Positions 8,110 through 16,573 are shown, counted from the stretch's first letter. The stretch: DNA of 64,000 nt from Streptomyces sp. NBC_01431 (GCF_036231355.1 NZ_CP109497.1:248001-312000), one strand, 5' to 3'. A program made the numbers and translations. Notes: generated by a model not told the origin, from the sequence alone.

Positions 8110-8631
8110 CTAGCGGACCCAGCCGGTGAAGCCCCGGATGCCCGAGTCTTTGCCGCGACCCGACGGGTCCACGCGCTGTGTGCCGTCAAGGGCGGTGGAT
8201 ACGGCCCGGACCAGCCAGGCGTTGACGGAGAGGCCCTCCGCCGCCGACGCATTCTCGGCGCGGGCCTTGAGATGGGCAGGGAGGCGGAAGTTGATCCGCG
8301 ACATGGTGCCGTCGTCGGTGTCCGCGTGCGGGGGCGGCGGCGCGGGTGCGGCGAGCGGTGCCCCCGCCTCCCGGTACGGCTCGGCCGCGGGCGGCGCGGT
8401 CACCACGAACTCCGGGTCGAGTCCGCGCAGCCGCACGTCGACCGAGCCCGGGGCCAGCTCCAGCGTGACCTCGGCCATGGCCGCGGACAGCGCGTTGAGC
8501 AGGGTGAGCCGGGTGGCGGACTCCAGGGGGGCCGTGAGCCGCTCGGCCAGGGCGCGGGCTTCGTCACCGCCGGCGTCCGCCGCGACGGCGAGTTCGTGCC
8601 GGAGGTTGTCGACGTAGGGCGTGAGGTCCAT
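8110..8631 (-). CDS. ribbon-helix-helix (HicB/Arc-like) regulator
   Basis: A 173-residue protein. The C-terminal third (MSRINFRLPAHLKARAENAS then EGLSVNAWLVRAVSTAL) is a ribbon-helix-helix DNA-binding fold of the Arc/MetJ/HicB-antitoxin type. The N-terminal part is an uncharacterised helical domain followed by a Pro-rich linker. I choose the ATG at 8631; the alternative at 8661 lies inside a perfect palindrome that is probably its operator. It is the first gene of a minus-strand group leading to DUF4097 and the ABC exporter, so it likely controls them. No HicA-like toxin is adjacent, so a toxin-antitoxin role is unlikely. Confidence 0.8.
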   Translation of the reverse strand: MDLTPYVDNLRHELAVAADAGGDEARALAERLTAPLESATRLTLLNALSAAMAEVTLELAPGSVDVRLRGLDPEFVVTAPPAAEPYREAGAPLAAPAPPPPHADTDDGTMSRINFRLPAHLKARAENASAAEGLSVNAWLVRAVSTALDGTQRVDPSGRGKDSGIRGFTGWVR

Positions 8632-8651
8632 GACGCCATCATGGCACATGT

Positions 8652-8661
8652 ATGGCGCCAT
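8652..8661. promoter_or_regulatory. palindromic site next to RHH gene start
   Basis: ATGGCGCCAT is a perfect 10-bp palindrome 20 bp upstream of the chosen start of the ribbon-helix-helix gene. It shares the core TGGCGCCA with the two sites at 8763-8797. Probable autoregulatory operator; inference from position and motif. Confidence 0.5.
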
Positions 8662-8762
8662 GGCGAGCCAAGCTGGCTCTTTGGTGGCGCATTAACCTCT
8701 GACCTGGCATTTCTCCGGCTTCGGGGTGTGGCGCGATACTGTCCTGCTGAGCTCGTGGCGTG

Positions 8763-8797
8763 ACGGTGGCGCCATCGTGATGTCACGGTGGCGCCAC
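8763..8797. promoter_or_regulatory. direct repeat of TGGCGCCA operator-like sites
   Basis: ACGGTGGCGCCA occurs twice (8763-8774 and 8785-8796), exactly 22 bp apart, which is two helical turns. The core TGGCGCCA is itself palindromic. A third copy is at 8652-8661 and a partial copy (GGTGGCGCA) is near 8684. This arrangement fits cooperative binding by the adjacent ribbon-helix-helix protein. The gap 8632-8878 holds no other feature I can support. Confidence 0.5.
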
Positions 8798-8878
8798 TCG
8801 GGCGGCCGGGCCCGGCTTACTGACGTGCCCGCCCGGTGCCATATCTCCGGACGTCTGCCGGGTTCGGCCGGACCGGGC

Positions 8879-9589
8879 TCAGGGGCCCGCGATGAGGACG
8901 GTGCCGGAGACCAGGGCGAAGACGAGGACGAACAGCCGCATCCTGCGGGCGTCGATTCGCTGGTGCACCACGCGGCTCAGCCACGCCCCCGCGGCGATGG
9001 CCGGGAGCAGCGCGGCCGCCCAGCCCAGATCGGCGACGTGCCCCCGCCCGGTCGCGAACAGCAGGGTCAGCGAGGCCACTTCGCCCACCAGGAAGCAGGC
9101 CGCGACGGTGGAGCGCAGCTCGGCGGGGGGCCGGTGCTGGTAGACCAGCGCGAGCGGGGGACCGCCGACCCCGGTCGCCGTCTCCGTCAGGCCGGTCACC
9201 AACCCCGCGCCGACATACGCGACGCGGCCGGGTGCGAAGGCGGGCGCGGCCAGGCTGACGAGCGCCGCCAGGACGGTGGAGACACCGACGAACAACCCGA
9301 TGCTGCGGTCCGGGATGAGCCAGAGCAGCGCGAGCCCGCCCGGCGTCGCGGCCAGCCGGGCCACCGCGATCCAGCGGGCCCCGCGCAGATCGAGCGAGCC
9401 GCGTTCGCGCCAGGTGACGTACAGGTTCAGCGGGATCATCGACGCGAGGACGAAGACGGGCAGCAGCGAGGGGTCGAGGATGCCGGCCACCGGGGCGACG
9501 ACCAGCGCGAAGCCGAGCCCGCTGCCGCCCTGGACGAACGCGGCGATGCCCACCGTGACGGCGAGGATCACCAGGGTCTGAGGGGTCAC
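8879..9589 (-). CDS. TSUP family (TauE/SafE-like) permease
   Basis: A 236-residue membrane protein with seven or eight hydrophobic segments and the duplicated glycine-rich motifs of sulfite exporter TauE/SafE proteins (AAFVQGGSGLGFALV near residue 20, and TETATGVGGPPLALV near residue 135). Transported substrates of this family are sulfur compounds or small organic anions. Its start overlaps the amidohydrolase stop by four bases, so it is the third gene of a coupled minus-strand operon with the amidohydrolase and the NCS2 permease, suggesting transport of a substrate or product of that pathway. Confidence 0.88.
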   Translation of the reverse strand: MTPQTLVILAVTVGIAAFVQGGSGLGFALVVAPVAGILDPSLLPVFVLASMIPLNLYVTWRERGSLDLRGARWIAVARLAATPGGLALLWLIPDRSIGLFVGVSTVLAALVSLAAPAFAPGRVAYVGAGLVTGLTETATGVGGPPLALVYQHRPPAELRSTVAACFLVGEVASLTLLFATGRGHVADLGWAAALLPAIAAGAWLSRVVHQRIDARRMRLFVLVFALVSGTVLIAGP

Positions 9590-11196
9590 TGTGCGGTGCT
9601 CCGGTTCGGTGCCGTGGTGTTCAGTGTGGCCGTGTTCCGCGCGTGCGGTGTGTTGCGCGTGTTCCGTGCGGTGGTCGTCTCCCGTGTCTCCGTGTTCTCC
9701 CGTGTCCCTGGGTTACGCAACTCCGGGTCCCGCGTCGCCGTGTTCCGTACCGGTATGTCCGGAGCCGTGGTACTCCTCCGAAGCGCCCTGGTCCGTACCG
9801 CCGTCTCCCGTACCGCCGTGTTCCGTGCGGTCGTTGAGGTGGGGTGTGCGCGGGTGAGGGGTGCCCGTGCCACGGCGGACCGGGCCAGGGCCGCGGCGCG
9901 GCGCACCAGTTCCGGGCCGTCCCAGTCGGTGGGCTGACCGTGCCACAGTCGCAGGCGACCGGCCACGAACACGGCGCTGATCTGGTCGCGGTTGCCGCGG
10001 CGTACCAACTCCCAGGGCAGGTCCCAGGACAGTGCGAGTTCGGGGGTGGACACGTCCACGAGCAGGAAGTCGGCCGCCATCCCGGCGGCGATGGTGCCGG
10101 TGCGGCCGCCGAGGCCGACCGCGTCCGCACCCCCGGCGGTGGCATGTTCCAGCCAGGTCCAGCCCGCCCCGCAGGACGAGTCGCCGGTGGTCAGCCCGTA
10201 CGCCAGCCGTTGGGCGAACTCGGCGGCCTCCGCGAGCCGGAACCCGTCCCCCCGGGTTCCGTCGCTGCCGATCCCGAAGCGGACACCGCGCTCGGCCAGC
10301 GTGGTGGCGGGGGCGACCGCGTTGCCCTTCCAGGCGCTCGCAACAGGGTTGTAACTGACGGCAGTTCCCGTGTCGGCCAACAGCGACACCTCGCGGGGAG
10401 CCAGCAAAGTGGTGTGGGCGGCCAGGAGGTGGGGGCCGAGGGCGTTGATGCTCCCCAGGCGCTCAAGTGGCCGCAGGCCGTGCCGCAGGAGGGAGCGTTC
10501 GACCGCCGCCAGATGCTCGTTCACGTGCATCTGGACCACCGCCCCGGCCTCGGTGGCGAGGCGCACCGTCGCGTGCAGGGTGGCGTCGGTGGCAGCTTCG
10601 GGGATGGAGATCGCGAGCGAGGGATGGATGAGCGGGTCGTCGGTGTACGCGGCCAGGTGCTTCTCGGCCCGTTCGATGACCGCGGCGGAGTCAGTGTCCG
10701 CGGCGGTGTCGTCGCAGATCAGCCCGAGCACGCAGCGGATCCCCGCGTCCCGTGCTGCGCAGGCGACGACGTCGGTGTCCACATCGGCGCGCGTCCCGGC
10801 GTCGGTGACGGTGGTGAACCCGCCGCGCAGCGACTCCAGCGCGGCGAGCTTCGCCGCCACATAGGCCGATTCCTCGTCCAGGGCGCCTTCGAGGGGGACC
10901 CACACCCGGCGGAAAATCTCCGAGGGCTCACCGAAGGCGAGGGCGGCGCCGAAACTCTGGGTGAGATGGTGGTGGCTGTCGACGAAGCCCGGCATGAGCA
11001 GGTGGCCCGGCAGGCGCAGGGGTTGGAGATGCGGATACATACGCTCCAACTCCTCGGTCGGCCCCACCGCCTCGAACGAGCCCGCGGAGACGACCACCGC
11101 GTACAACTCCATGACTCCTTCCGGCAGCAGGACCGCGTCGGGGATGAGGAGCAGAGGGCCGCGCGTGCGCAGCCGCTCCTGGGTGTGCTGGTTCAT
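9586..11196 (-). CDS. ATZ/TRZ-type amidohydrolase with repetitive C-terminal tail
   Basis: A 536-residue metal-dependent amidohydrolase of the guanine deaminase/ATZ-TRZ branch. The first metal motif is in DSHHHLTQS (residues 73-81). Further ligands are the His of QMHVNEH, the His of AAHTTLL and the Asp of GIGSDGTRGDG. The catalytic domain ends near residue 430. The last roughly 100 residues are low complexity, rich in Thr, Arg and Asn with ARNTA/RETxV-like repeats, encoded by a repetitive DNA stretch at about 9600-9840; such a tail is unusual for the family and may be disordered. Coupling with an NCS2 nucleobase permease suggests deamination of a purine or related heterocycle; exact substrate unknown. 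Confidence 0.85.
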   Translation of the reverse strand: MNQHTQERLRTRGPLLLIPDAVLLPEGVMELYAVVVSAGSFEAVGPTEELERMYPHLQPLRLPGHLLMPGFVDSHHHLTQSFGAALAFGEPSEIFRRVWVPLEGALDEESAYVAAKLAALESLRGGFTTVTDAGTRADVDTDVVACAARDAGIRCVLGLICDDTAADTDSAAVIERAEKHLAAYTDDPLIHPSLAISIPEAATDATLHATVRLATEAGAVVQMHVNEHLAAVERSLLRHGLRPLERLGSINALGPHLLAAHTTLLAPREVSLLADTGTAVSYNPVASAWKGNAVAPATTLAERGVRFGIGSDGTRGDGFRLAEAAEFAQRLAYGLTTGDSSCGAGWTWLEHATAGGADAVGLGGRTGTIAAGMAADFLLVDVSTPELALSWDLPWELVRRGNRDQISAVFVAGRLRLWHGQPTDWDGPELVRRAAALARSAVARAPLTRAHPTSTTARNTAVRETAVRTRALRRSTTAPDIPVRNTATRDPELRNPGTRENTETRETTTARNTRNTPHARNTATLNTTAPNRSTAQ

Positions 11197-12749
11197 CGGG
11201 TGCCTTCGGTGCGCAGATCGGGGCGTACGGACAGCCGGGCGGCGAGGGCCGGTCCGACGTGGTGGAAGAGGACGTTGAGGACGGCCGCGACGAACGCGCC
11301 GACCGCGACGCCGCTTTCGAGCAGGATGCGGGCGGTGGAGGGGAACCCCTGGTACACGTCGGGCACGAGGATGGGCAGCAGGCCGAGCGCGAGAGCGACG
11401 GCGCAGATGAACGTGTTGGTGTGCCGGTCGAGGTCGCAGCGGGCGAGCATCTGCACGCCGAGCACCGTGATCACGGCGAAGACCACCATGGCGGTGCCCC
11501 CGACGACCGGGGCGGGGACGACGCTGATGGCCCGGGTCACCGGCGCGAGGAACCCGATGGCGATGAGGACGACCCCGGCGGCGGCCGTGACGAAGCGGCT
11601 GCGTACGCCGGTCACGCGGACGATCCCGATGTTCTCCCCGCTCGTCACCATCAAGGGCATCCCGAACAGGCCGCCGAGTGCCGAGACGAGCGCGTCACCG
11701 CGGACCGTCCGGGGCACGGCCACCCGCTGGTCGATCTCCCTGCCCACCGCCTCGGCGTTGATGACGGTCTGGCCGGTGGCCTCCGCCATGGACGCAAGGC
11801 TGTAGAGCATGAGCGGCAGGGCGGCCAACACGTCGAACCGCGGCGAGCCGAAAGGCATGAGCCGAGGCACGTCGACCCAGCCGCCCTGGCCGAGGTGGCC
11901 GAAGCTCACGTCCCCGAGGAGCAGCGCGAGGGCCGTACCGGCGATGAGGCCGAGCATGACGGAGAGCTGGCGCGGGACGCCGCGGAGGAGCAGATGGAAG
12001 ACGACCGTGAACCCGATGGTCGCCATACCGAGCGCGAGATGGCCGGGAGCGGCGAAACCGTGTTCCCCGGGACGCCCCGTGACCAGGATCGCCCCGACCT
12101 TCACCAGATTGACGCCGACGATCACGATCATCGTGCCGATGACCAGGGGCGGGAAGAACTTCAACAGCCGTGCGAAGAGCGGCAGTACGGCGAAGGTGAA
12201 GACGGCGGTGAGGATGACCGCCCCCGCCGCGACGCGCAGGCCGTGCGCGTCGGCGATGGCGAGGAACAGGATCAGCGGCGCGCCGCCCGGCAGCATGACG
12301 AACGGCAGCCGGGGCCCGAACTTCCAGAGCCCGACGGACTGGATCAGCGATCCCACGCCGGACAGCACGAAGGCGGCGGAGAGCAGATCGACGGTCAGCC
12401 CCGCGTTCAGCCGCAGGGTGGCGCTCATCAGGAAGATGGCGGAGATGGGGGTGGCCGCCATGACCAGCACGTGCTGAACCCCAAAAAGCAGAATCCGGCC
12501 CAACGGGCGCGTCTCATCGACGGGGTGAGGGGAGGTGCCGTCGGTTTCGGGGTGGGGGGCAGGAGCGGCGGTGGTGTGGTCGGTTGCCGTACGGGGCGGT
12601 GAACCGGCGGTCGCGTCTTCGGCTCCCGTGCGGGGCGGGGACGCGGGGGGCGTGGCCACCGCTTCCGTACGGGAGAGGGCTTCGGGGGGCAGGTCCGGGG
12701 CGGTGGCTTGTTCGGGGGCGGTGGGCAGGGAGCGGCGGGGACGGGACAC
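11193..12749 (-). CDS. NCS2 family nucleobase:cation symporter
   Basis: A 518-residue xanthine/uracil permease (NCS2, SLC23-like). After about 75 low-complexity Thr/Pro/Ala-rich residues comes the core with 12-14 membrane segments. NCS2 signatures include FGVQHVLVM near the first helix, LASMAEATGQTV and GGLFGMPLMVTSGENIGIV. The start is a GTG at 12749 preceded by GGAG at suitable distance; a shorter start within the low-complexity region is possible. It overlaps the amidohydrolase start, forming a transport-and-deamination operon. A perfect 20-bp palindrome lies 72 bp upstream. Confidence 0.9.
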   Translation of the reverse strand: MSRPRRSLPTAPEQATAPDLPPEALSRTEAVATPPASPPRTGAEDATAGSPPRTATDHTTAAPAPHPETDGTSPHPVDETRPLGRILLFGVQHVLVMAATPISAIFLMSATLRLNAGLTVDLLSAAFVLSGVGSLIQSVGLWKFGPRLPFVMLPGGAPLILFLAIADAHGLRVAAGAVILTAVFTFAVLPLFARLLKFFPPLVIGTMIVIVGVNLVKVGAILVTGRPGEHGFAAPGHLALGMATIGFTVVFHLLLRGVPRQLSVMLGLIAGTALALLLGDVSFGHLGQGGWVDVPRLMPFGSPRFDVLAALPLMLYSLASMAEATGQTVINAEAVGREIDQRVAVPRTVRGDALVSALGGLFGMPLMVTSGENIGIVRVTGVRSRFVTAAAGVVLIAIGFLAPVTRAISVVPAPVVGGTAMVVFAVITVLGVQMLARCDLDRHTNTFICAVALALGLLPILVPDVYQGFPSTARILLESGVAVGAFVAAVLNVLFHHVGPALAARLSVRPDLRTEGTR

Positions 12750-12820
12750 GTGCGAGCTCCGTTCGGGGCGCGTGCGCGGAATTCAGCCGTGGACCGGCCC
12801 GGACGGGAGCCACATGCGAT

Positions 12821-12840
12821 CGGCCAAATCGATTTGGCCG
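12821..12840. promoter_or_regulatory. 20-bp perfect palindrome upstream of the NCS2 operon
   Basis: CGGCCAAATCGATTTGGCCG reads identically on both strands and lies 72 bp upstream of the NCS2 start. It is a strong operator candidate for a dimeric repressor; which one cannot be told (a LacI- or GntR-type protein would fit). The rest of the gap 12750-13053 shows nothing gene-like that I can support. Confidence 0.65.
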
Positions 12841-13053
12841 CCAGTATGGGGAGGGCGGAGAAGCGGCGTCAAGGGTGGGAGGGGGCCGAGATGGAGGGCG
12901 GGATCGGAGGGGAAAGGGCGGGCAATCCGACGAGGCGGCCCCGCTCCCCGCCCGGATCGACTGGCCTCGTGGGCGCGGGATTCCGGGCGCGGTGGGGGCT
13001 GACGCCCTGTCGGCGGAGATCGCCGACACCGGCGGGGACCGCCGGGGCGGCTG

Positions 13054-13809
13054 TTATCCGGGGTCTGAACTCGGCCCGGCGGTGCCGTCCGCGGGCCGGT
13101 CGGGCTTCGTGTGGAGGATTTCGCGGGCCTGGTCCGCGGCGCGGGCGATGCTCTCGGAGACGAAGTCGACGAAGCGGGCGATGTTCTCCAGGCGGGCGGC
13201 GGCCGGAGTGTCGGGGCCGAGGATGCTGACGCCCTGCCGTGCGGTCTCGGCGAGTTGGGCGTTGGCTCGGGCGCCGGCGATCGTCGACTGGTACATCACG
13301 TCGTCGTCAACGACATAGCGCTCGCGGCGACGTTCGTCGCGTTCCCGGCGGATGAGGCCCTGGGCTTCGAGGAACGTGACCGCCTTGGAGACGGACGCCG
13401 GGCTGACCTGGAGGCGCTGGACGAGCTCGGACGCGGTGAGGCTGCCCGCGTCGGTGGTGTAGAGGGACGCCAGCACCCGGGACGTCATCTTCGGCAGGCC
13501 CTGTTGCATGAAGAGGGCGGTGAACGTCTCCTCGTACGCGCGCACCGCCTCGGCGTCGCGTCCGTGGGCCTGTTCGGGCGCCCGCGCCCCGCGGGGCGCC
13601 GCCTGCCTGCGCCGGTGAGTGCGGCGCTCGGTGGCGCGGTGGGCGAGTTCGGCGCGGTAGGCGGTGGGGCCCCCGTTGCGCATGACCTCGCGCGTGATGG
13701 TCGAGGTCGGGCGGTCGAGGCCTCTGGCGATCTCCGCGTAGGCGAGCCCGTCGGCCAGCCCCAGCGCGATCTGCTGACGTTCCTGCTGGGTGAGTCTGCC
13801 TCCCGGCAT
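13054..13809 (-). CDS. HTH_38 plus MarR/GbsR-like winged-helix regulator
   Basis: A 251-residue protein with two DNA-binding modules. Residues about 5-45 (LTQQERQQIALGLADGLAYAEIARGL..TSTITREV) resemble the HTH_38 domain found at the N-terminus of IS30-type transposases. Residues about 105-185 form a GbsR/MarR-type winged helix (LTASELVQRLQVSPASVSKA, then a basic wing). A helical dimerisation region follows. The start is the ATG at 13809 behind AAGGAGAC. It is divergent from the DUF4097-ABC operon at 14032, and the space between is full of GCAAC/GTTGC sites. Likely a repressor of that exporter and of itself. Confidence 0.85.
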   Translation of the reverse strand: MPGGRLTQQERQQIALGLADGLAYAEIARGLDRPTSTITREVMRNGGPTAYRAELAHRATERRTHRRRQAAPRGARAPEQAHGRDAEAVRAYEETFTALFMQQGLPKMTSRVLASLYTTDAGSLTASELVQRLQVSPASVSKAVTFLEAQGLIRRERDERRRERYVVDDDVMYQSTIAGARANAQLAETARQGVSILGPDTPAAARLENIARFVDFVSESIARAADQAREILHTKPDRPADGTAGPSSDPG

Positions 13810-13863
13810 CGCGGTCTCCTTCGTGGTCCTGGGGGCCTCCAGCATAGCGTTCATTCTTCATCC

Positions 13864-13987
13864 ATTGCAACGAGCGGGAGGATGGTTGTTGCATTAGAAC
13901 CATAGCCATTGCAACGTTTTAGCGGCCTTGACCTGCATAAATGTCTAGCGGATGCAACGAGTATGTTGCCGGATCAGCGAATGCAAC
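13864..13987. promoter_or_regulatory. cluster of GCAAC/GTTGC operator-like sites
   Basis: Copies at 13864-13871 (ATTGCAAC), 13888-13895 (GTTGCATT), 13908-13915 (ATTGCAAC), 13954-13958 with 13965-13969 (GCAAC-6-GTTGC) and 13981-13987 (ATGCAAC). They form inverted pairs in the divergent promoter between the HTH_38-MarR regulator and the DUF4097-ABC operon. Likely binding region of that regulator. Confidence 0.6.
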
Positions 13988-14031
13988 GTAGCTTTTCACT
14001 CATCGGAAACAACGAACCGAAGGAGAGCACA

Positions 14032-14697
14032 ATGCAGAAGTTCGCCACCGCCACCCCGGTAACCGCCGTCCTCGACATCCCCGCGGGGCGCGTCCAGTTC
14101 ATCGCGGCCGACCGGGCCGACACCACGGTCGTGGTGCTCCCCGCGAACGCCTCCAAGAGCCGCGACGTGAAGGCGGCGGAGCAGACCAGGGTCGAGTACA
14201 GCGACGGTGTCCTGCGGATCGACAACCCCGTGAAGAACCAGTACTTCGGCCCGACCGGAGCCATCGAGGTGACCGTCCAGCTGCCCGCCGGCTCCCGTGT
14301 CGAGGCGAAGGCCGCCAGCGCCGAGTTGCGCGGCGTCGGACGGCTCGGCGACGTCGCCTTCGAAGGCGCCCACGGCTGGGTCAAGCTCGACGAGACCGAG
14401 GGCGCCCGTCTCACCCTCAGCGCCGGCGACATCTCGGTCGGCCGCCTCGGCGGCCCCGCGGAGATCCGCACCCAGAAGGGAGACCTGCGGATCGCCGAGG
14501 CCGTGCGCGGCACGGTCGAACTGCGCACCGAGGCTGGTGAGATCTCGATCGGCGCCGCCCGCGGAGTATCCGCCTCCCTGGACGCCGGTACCAGCCACGG
14601 CCGCATCCACAACGCGCTCAAGAACACGGACGGCGTCGCCGGCCTGAGCATCCGCGCGACCACCGCCTCCGGCAACATCACCGCCCGCAGCCTCTGA
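14032..14697 (+). CDS. DUF4097-family beta-repeat protein, second copy
   Basis: A 221-residue paralogue of the protein at 7066-7956, with the same opening (strand-rich start, then TTVVVLPANASKSRDVKAAE) and repeating GDI/GEISIG turns, but shorter by several beta repeats. The start is the ATG at 14032 with AAGGAGAG upstream; the longer open frame from 13909 would run through the operator cluster. It is the first gene of the second exporter operon, 31 bp before the ATPase. The repeated association of this family with DrrAB-like transporters points to a shared but unknown function. Confidence 0.87.
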   Translation: MQKFATATPVTAVLDIPAGRVQFIAADRADTTVVVLPANASKSRDVKAAEQTRVEYSDGVLRIDNPVKNQYFGPTGAIEVTVQLPAGSRVEAKAASAELRGVGRLGDVAFEGAHGWVKLDETEGARLTLSAGDISVGRLGGPAEIRTQKGDLRIAEAVRGTVELRTEAGEISIGAARGVSASLDAGTSHGRIHNALKNTDGVAGLSIRATTASGNITARSL

Positions 14698-14728
14698 ACC
14701 GCACACGGCATCTGAAGGAGCATCCCTC

Positions 14729-15739
14729 ATGACCAGCTTGGCCATCGCGGCGAACGGGCTGCGCAAGTCCTACGGTGACAAGATCGTGCTCGACGGCGTC
14801 GACCTGGCCGTCCCCGAAGGAACGATCTTCTCCCTGCTCGGCCCGAACGGCGCCGGCAAGACCACCGCCGTGAAGATCCTCTCCACCCTCGTCTCCGCCG
14901 ACGCGGGTACCGGCGACATCCACATCGGCGGCCACGACCTGGCCGCCGACCCGCAGGCGGTGCGCGCCACGATCGGCGTGACCGGGCAGTTCTCCGCCGT
15001 CGACGGTCTGATCACCGGTGAGGAGAACATGCTCCTCATGGCGGACCTGCACCACCTCTCCCGCGCCCAGGGTCGGCGCACCGCCGCCGAACTCCTTGAG
15101 CGCTTCGACCTGGTGGAAGCCGCGAAGAAGCCCGCCTCGACCTACTCCGGCGGCATGAAGCGCCGCCTGGACATCGCCATGACGCTGGTCGGCAACCCGC
15201 GGATCATCTTCCTCGACGAGCCCACCACCGGCCTCGACCCGCGCTCCCGGCACAACATGTGGCAGATCATCCGTGAGCTCGTCACGGGGGGCGTCACCGT
15301 CTTCCTCACCACCCAGTACCTGGACGAGGCCGACGAACTCGCCGACCGCATCGCCGTGTTGAACGACGGCCGGATCGTGGCCGAGGGCACCGCCGAGGAA
15401 CTCAAGCGGCTCATTCCCGGTGGCCACATCCGGCTCCGTTTCACCGACCCGGCCGCGTACCAGTCCGCCGCCACCGCGTTCAGCGAGCCCGTATTCCCCC
15501 AAGCCCCCGGCTCCGCCCGAGCCGGGGGAACCGCCGACGACGAGTCGCTGACGCTGCGGATCCCCAGCGACGGCAGCCAGCGCGAACTGCGCTCCGTCCT
15601 CGACCGGTTGGAGTCGGCCGGCATCGAGGCGGACGAACTGACCGTGCACACCCCCGACCTCGACGACGTGTTCTTCGCCCTGACCGGCTCCGACCCGCAC
15701 CCCGGCCTGCCCAGCCAGCCCAAGGAGGCTGTCCGATGA
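14729..15739 (+). CDS. ABC transporter ATP-binding protein (DrrA-like), second copy
   Basis: A 336-residue DrrA-like ATPase with Walker A GPNGAGKTTA, signature SGGMKRRLD, Walker B IIFLDEPTTGLD and switch TTQYLDEAD. A C-terminal extension (about residues 230-330) includes a Pro/Gly-rich insert near residue 258 (PQAPGSARAGG), absent from the paralogue at 6019-7023. It overlaps the permease start by four bases. Likely powers efflux of a small hydrophobic compound, under control of the regulator at 13054-13809. Confidence 0.93.
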   Translation: MTSLAIAANGLRKSYGDKIVLDGVDLAVPEGTIFSLLGPNGAGKTTAVKILSTLVSADAGTGDIHIGGHDLAADPQAVRATIGVTGQFSAVDGLITGEENMLLMADLHHLSRAQGRRTAAELLERFDLVEAAKKPASTYSGGMKRRLDIAMTLVGNPRIIFLDEPTTGLDPRSRHNMWQIIRELVTGGVTVFLTTQYLDEADELADRIAVLNDGRIVAEGTAEELKRLIPGGHIRLRFTDPAAYQSAATAFSEPVFPQAPGSARAGGTADDESLTLRIPSDGSQRELRSVLDRLESAGIEADELTVHTPDLDDVFFALTGSDPHPGLPSQPKEAVR

Positions 15740-16527
15740 GCTCCCTGACCCTTGCCGTACGCGACTCGTCCACGATGCTGCGCCGCAACCTGCTGCACGC
15801 CCGGCGCTATCCGTCCCTCACCCTGAACCTGCTGCTCACGCCGATCATGCTGCTGCTGCTCTTCGTGTACATCTTCGGCGACACGATGAGCCGGGGCATC
15901 GGCGGCGGCGGTGCGGACCGCTCCGCGTACATCGCCTACGTCGTCCCCGGTCTGCTGCTGATGACCATCGGCAGCACCGTGGTCGGGACCGCGGTGTCCG
16001 TCTGCAACGACATGACCGAAGGCATCATCGCCCGCTTCCGCACGATGGCGATCCACCGCCCTTCGGTGCTCGTCGGGCACGTCGTCGGCAGCGTTCTCCA
16101 GTCGATCACGAGCGTGGTCCTCGTGGGCGCCGTCGCCGTGGCCATCGGGTTCCGGTCCACGGACGCCACCGCCCTGGAGTGGCTCGCGGCCTTCGGGCTG
16201 CTCGTGCTCTTCGCCCTTGCCCTCACCTGGATCGCGGTCGGCATGGGCTTGATCAGCCCGAACGCCGAGGCGGCCGGCAACAACGCGATGCCGCTGATCC
16301 TGCTGCCGCTGCTGTCCAGCGCCTTCACCCCGATCCACTCCATGCCGGGCTGGTTCCAGCCGATCGCCCAGTACCAGCCGTTCACACCCGCCATCGAAAC
16401 CCTGCGGGGCCTGCTGCTCGGCAGCGAGATCGGCAACAACGGGTGGCTCGCCGTCGGCTGGTGCCTGGGGCTTACGGTGCTCGGCTACTTCTGGTCGACC
16501 TCGAAGTTCAACCGCGACGCGAAGTAA
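15736..16527 (+). CDS. ABC-2 type permease (DrrB-like), second copy
   Basis: A 263-residue six-helix membrane permease, the same length as the first copy and clearly paralogous (DSSTMLRRNLLHARRYPSL at the N-terminus, GIIARFRTMAIHRPSVLVGHVVG in the middle, QYQPFTPAIETLRGLLLG near the end). It forms the membrane part of the second DrrAB-like exporter. The start overlaps the ATPase stop. Followed by an 11-bp-stem hairpin facing the convergent MFS gene. Confidence 0.9.
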   Translation: MSSLTLAVRDSSTMLRRNLLHARRYPSLTLNLLLTPIMLLLLFVYIFGDTMSRGIGGGGADRSAYIAYVVPGLLLMTIGSTVVGTAVSVCNDMTEGIIARFRTMAIHRPSVLVGHVVGSVLQSITSVVLVGAVAVAIGFRSTDATALEWLAAFGLLVLFALALTWIAVGMGLISPNAEAAGNNAMPLILLPLLSSAFTPIHSMPGWFQPIAQYQPFTPAIETLRGLLLGSEIGNNGWLAVGWCLGLTVLGYFWSTSKFNRDAK

Positions 16528-16573
16528 CCGCCATGACAGCGCGGGCCACCTCCCGCAATTCGCTCCGCCCCAG

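Noticed and set aside
8110..8631. HicAB toxin-antitoxin system
   Set aside because: Only the HicB-like ribbon-helix-helix protein is present; no small HicA-like toxin gene lies next to it.
10691..12602. Large plus-strand open frames opposite the amidohydrolase and NCS2 permease
   Set aside because: They are antisense shadows caused by high GC; the minus-strand frames have clear family motifs and operon overlaps.
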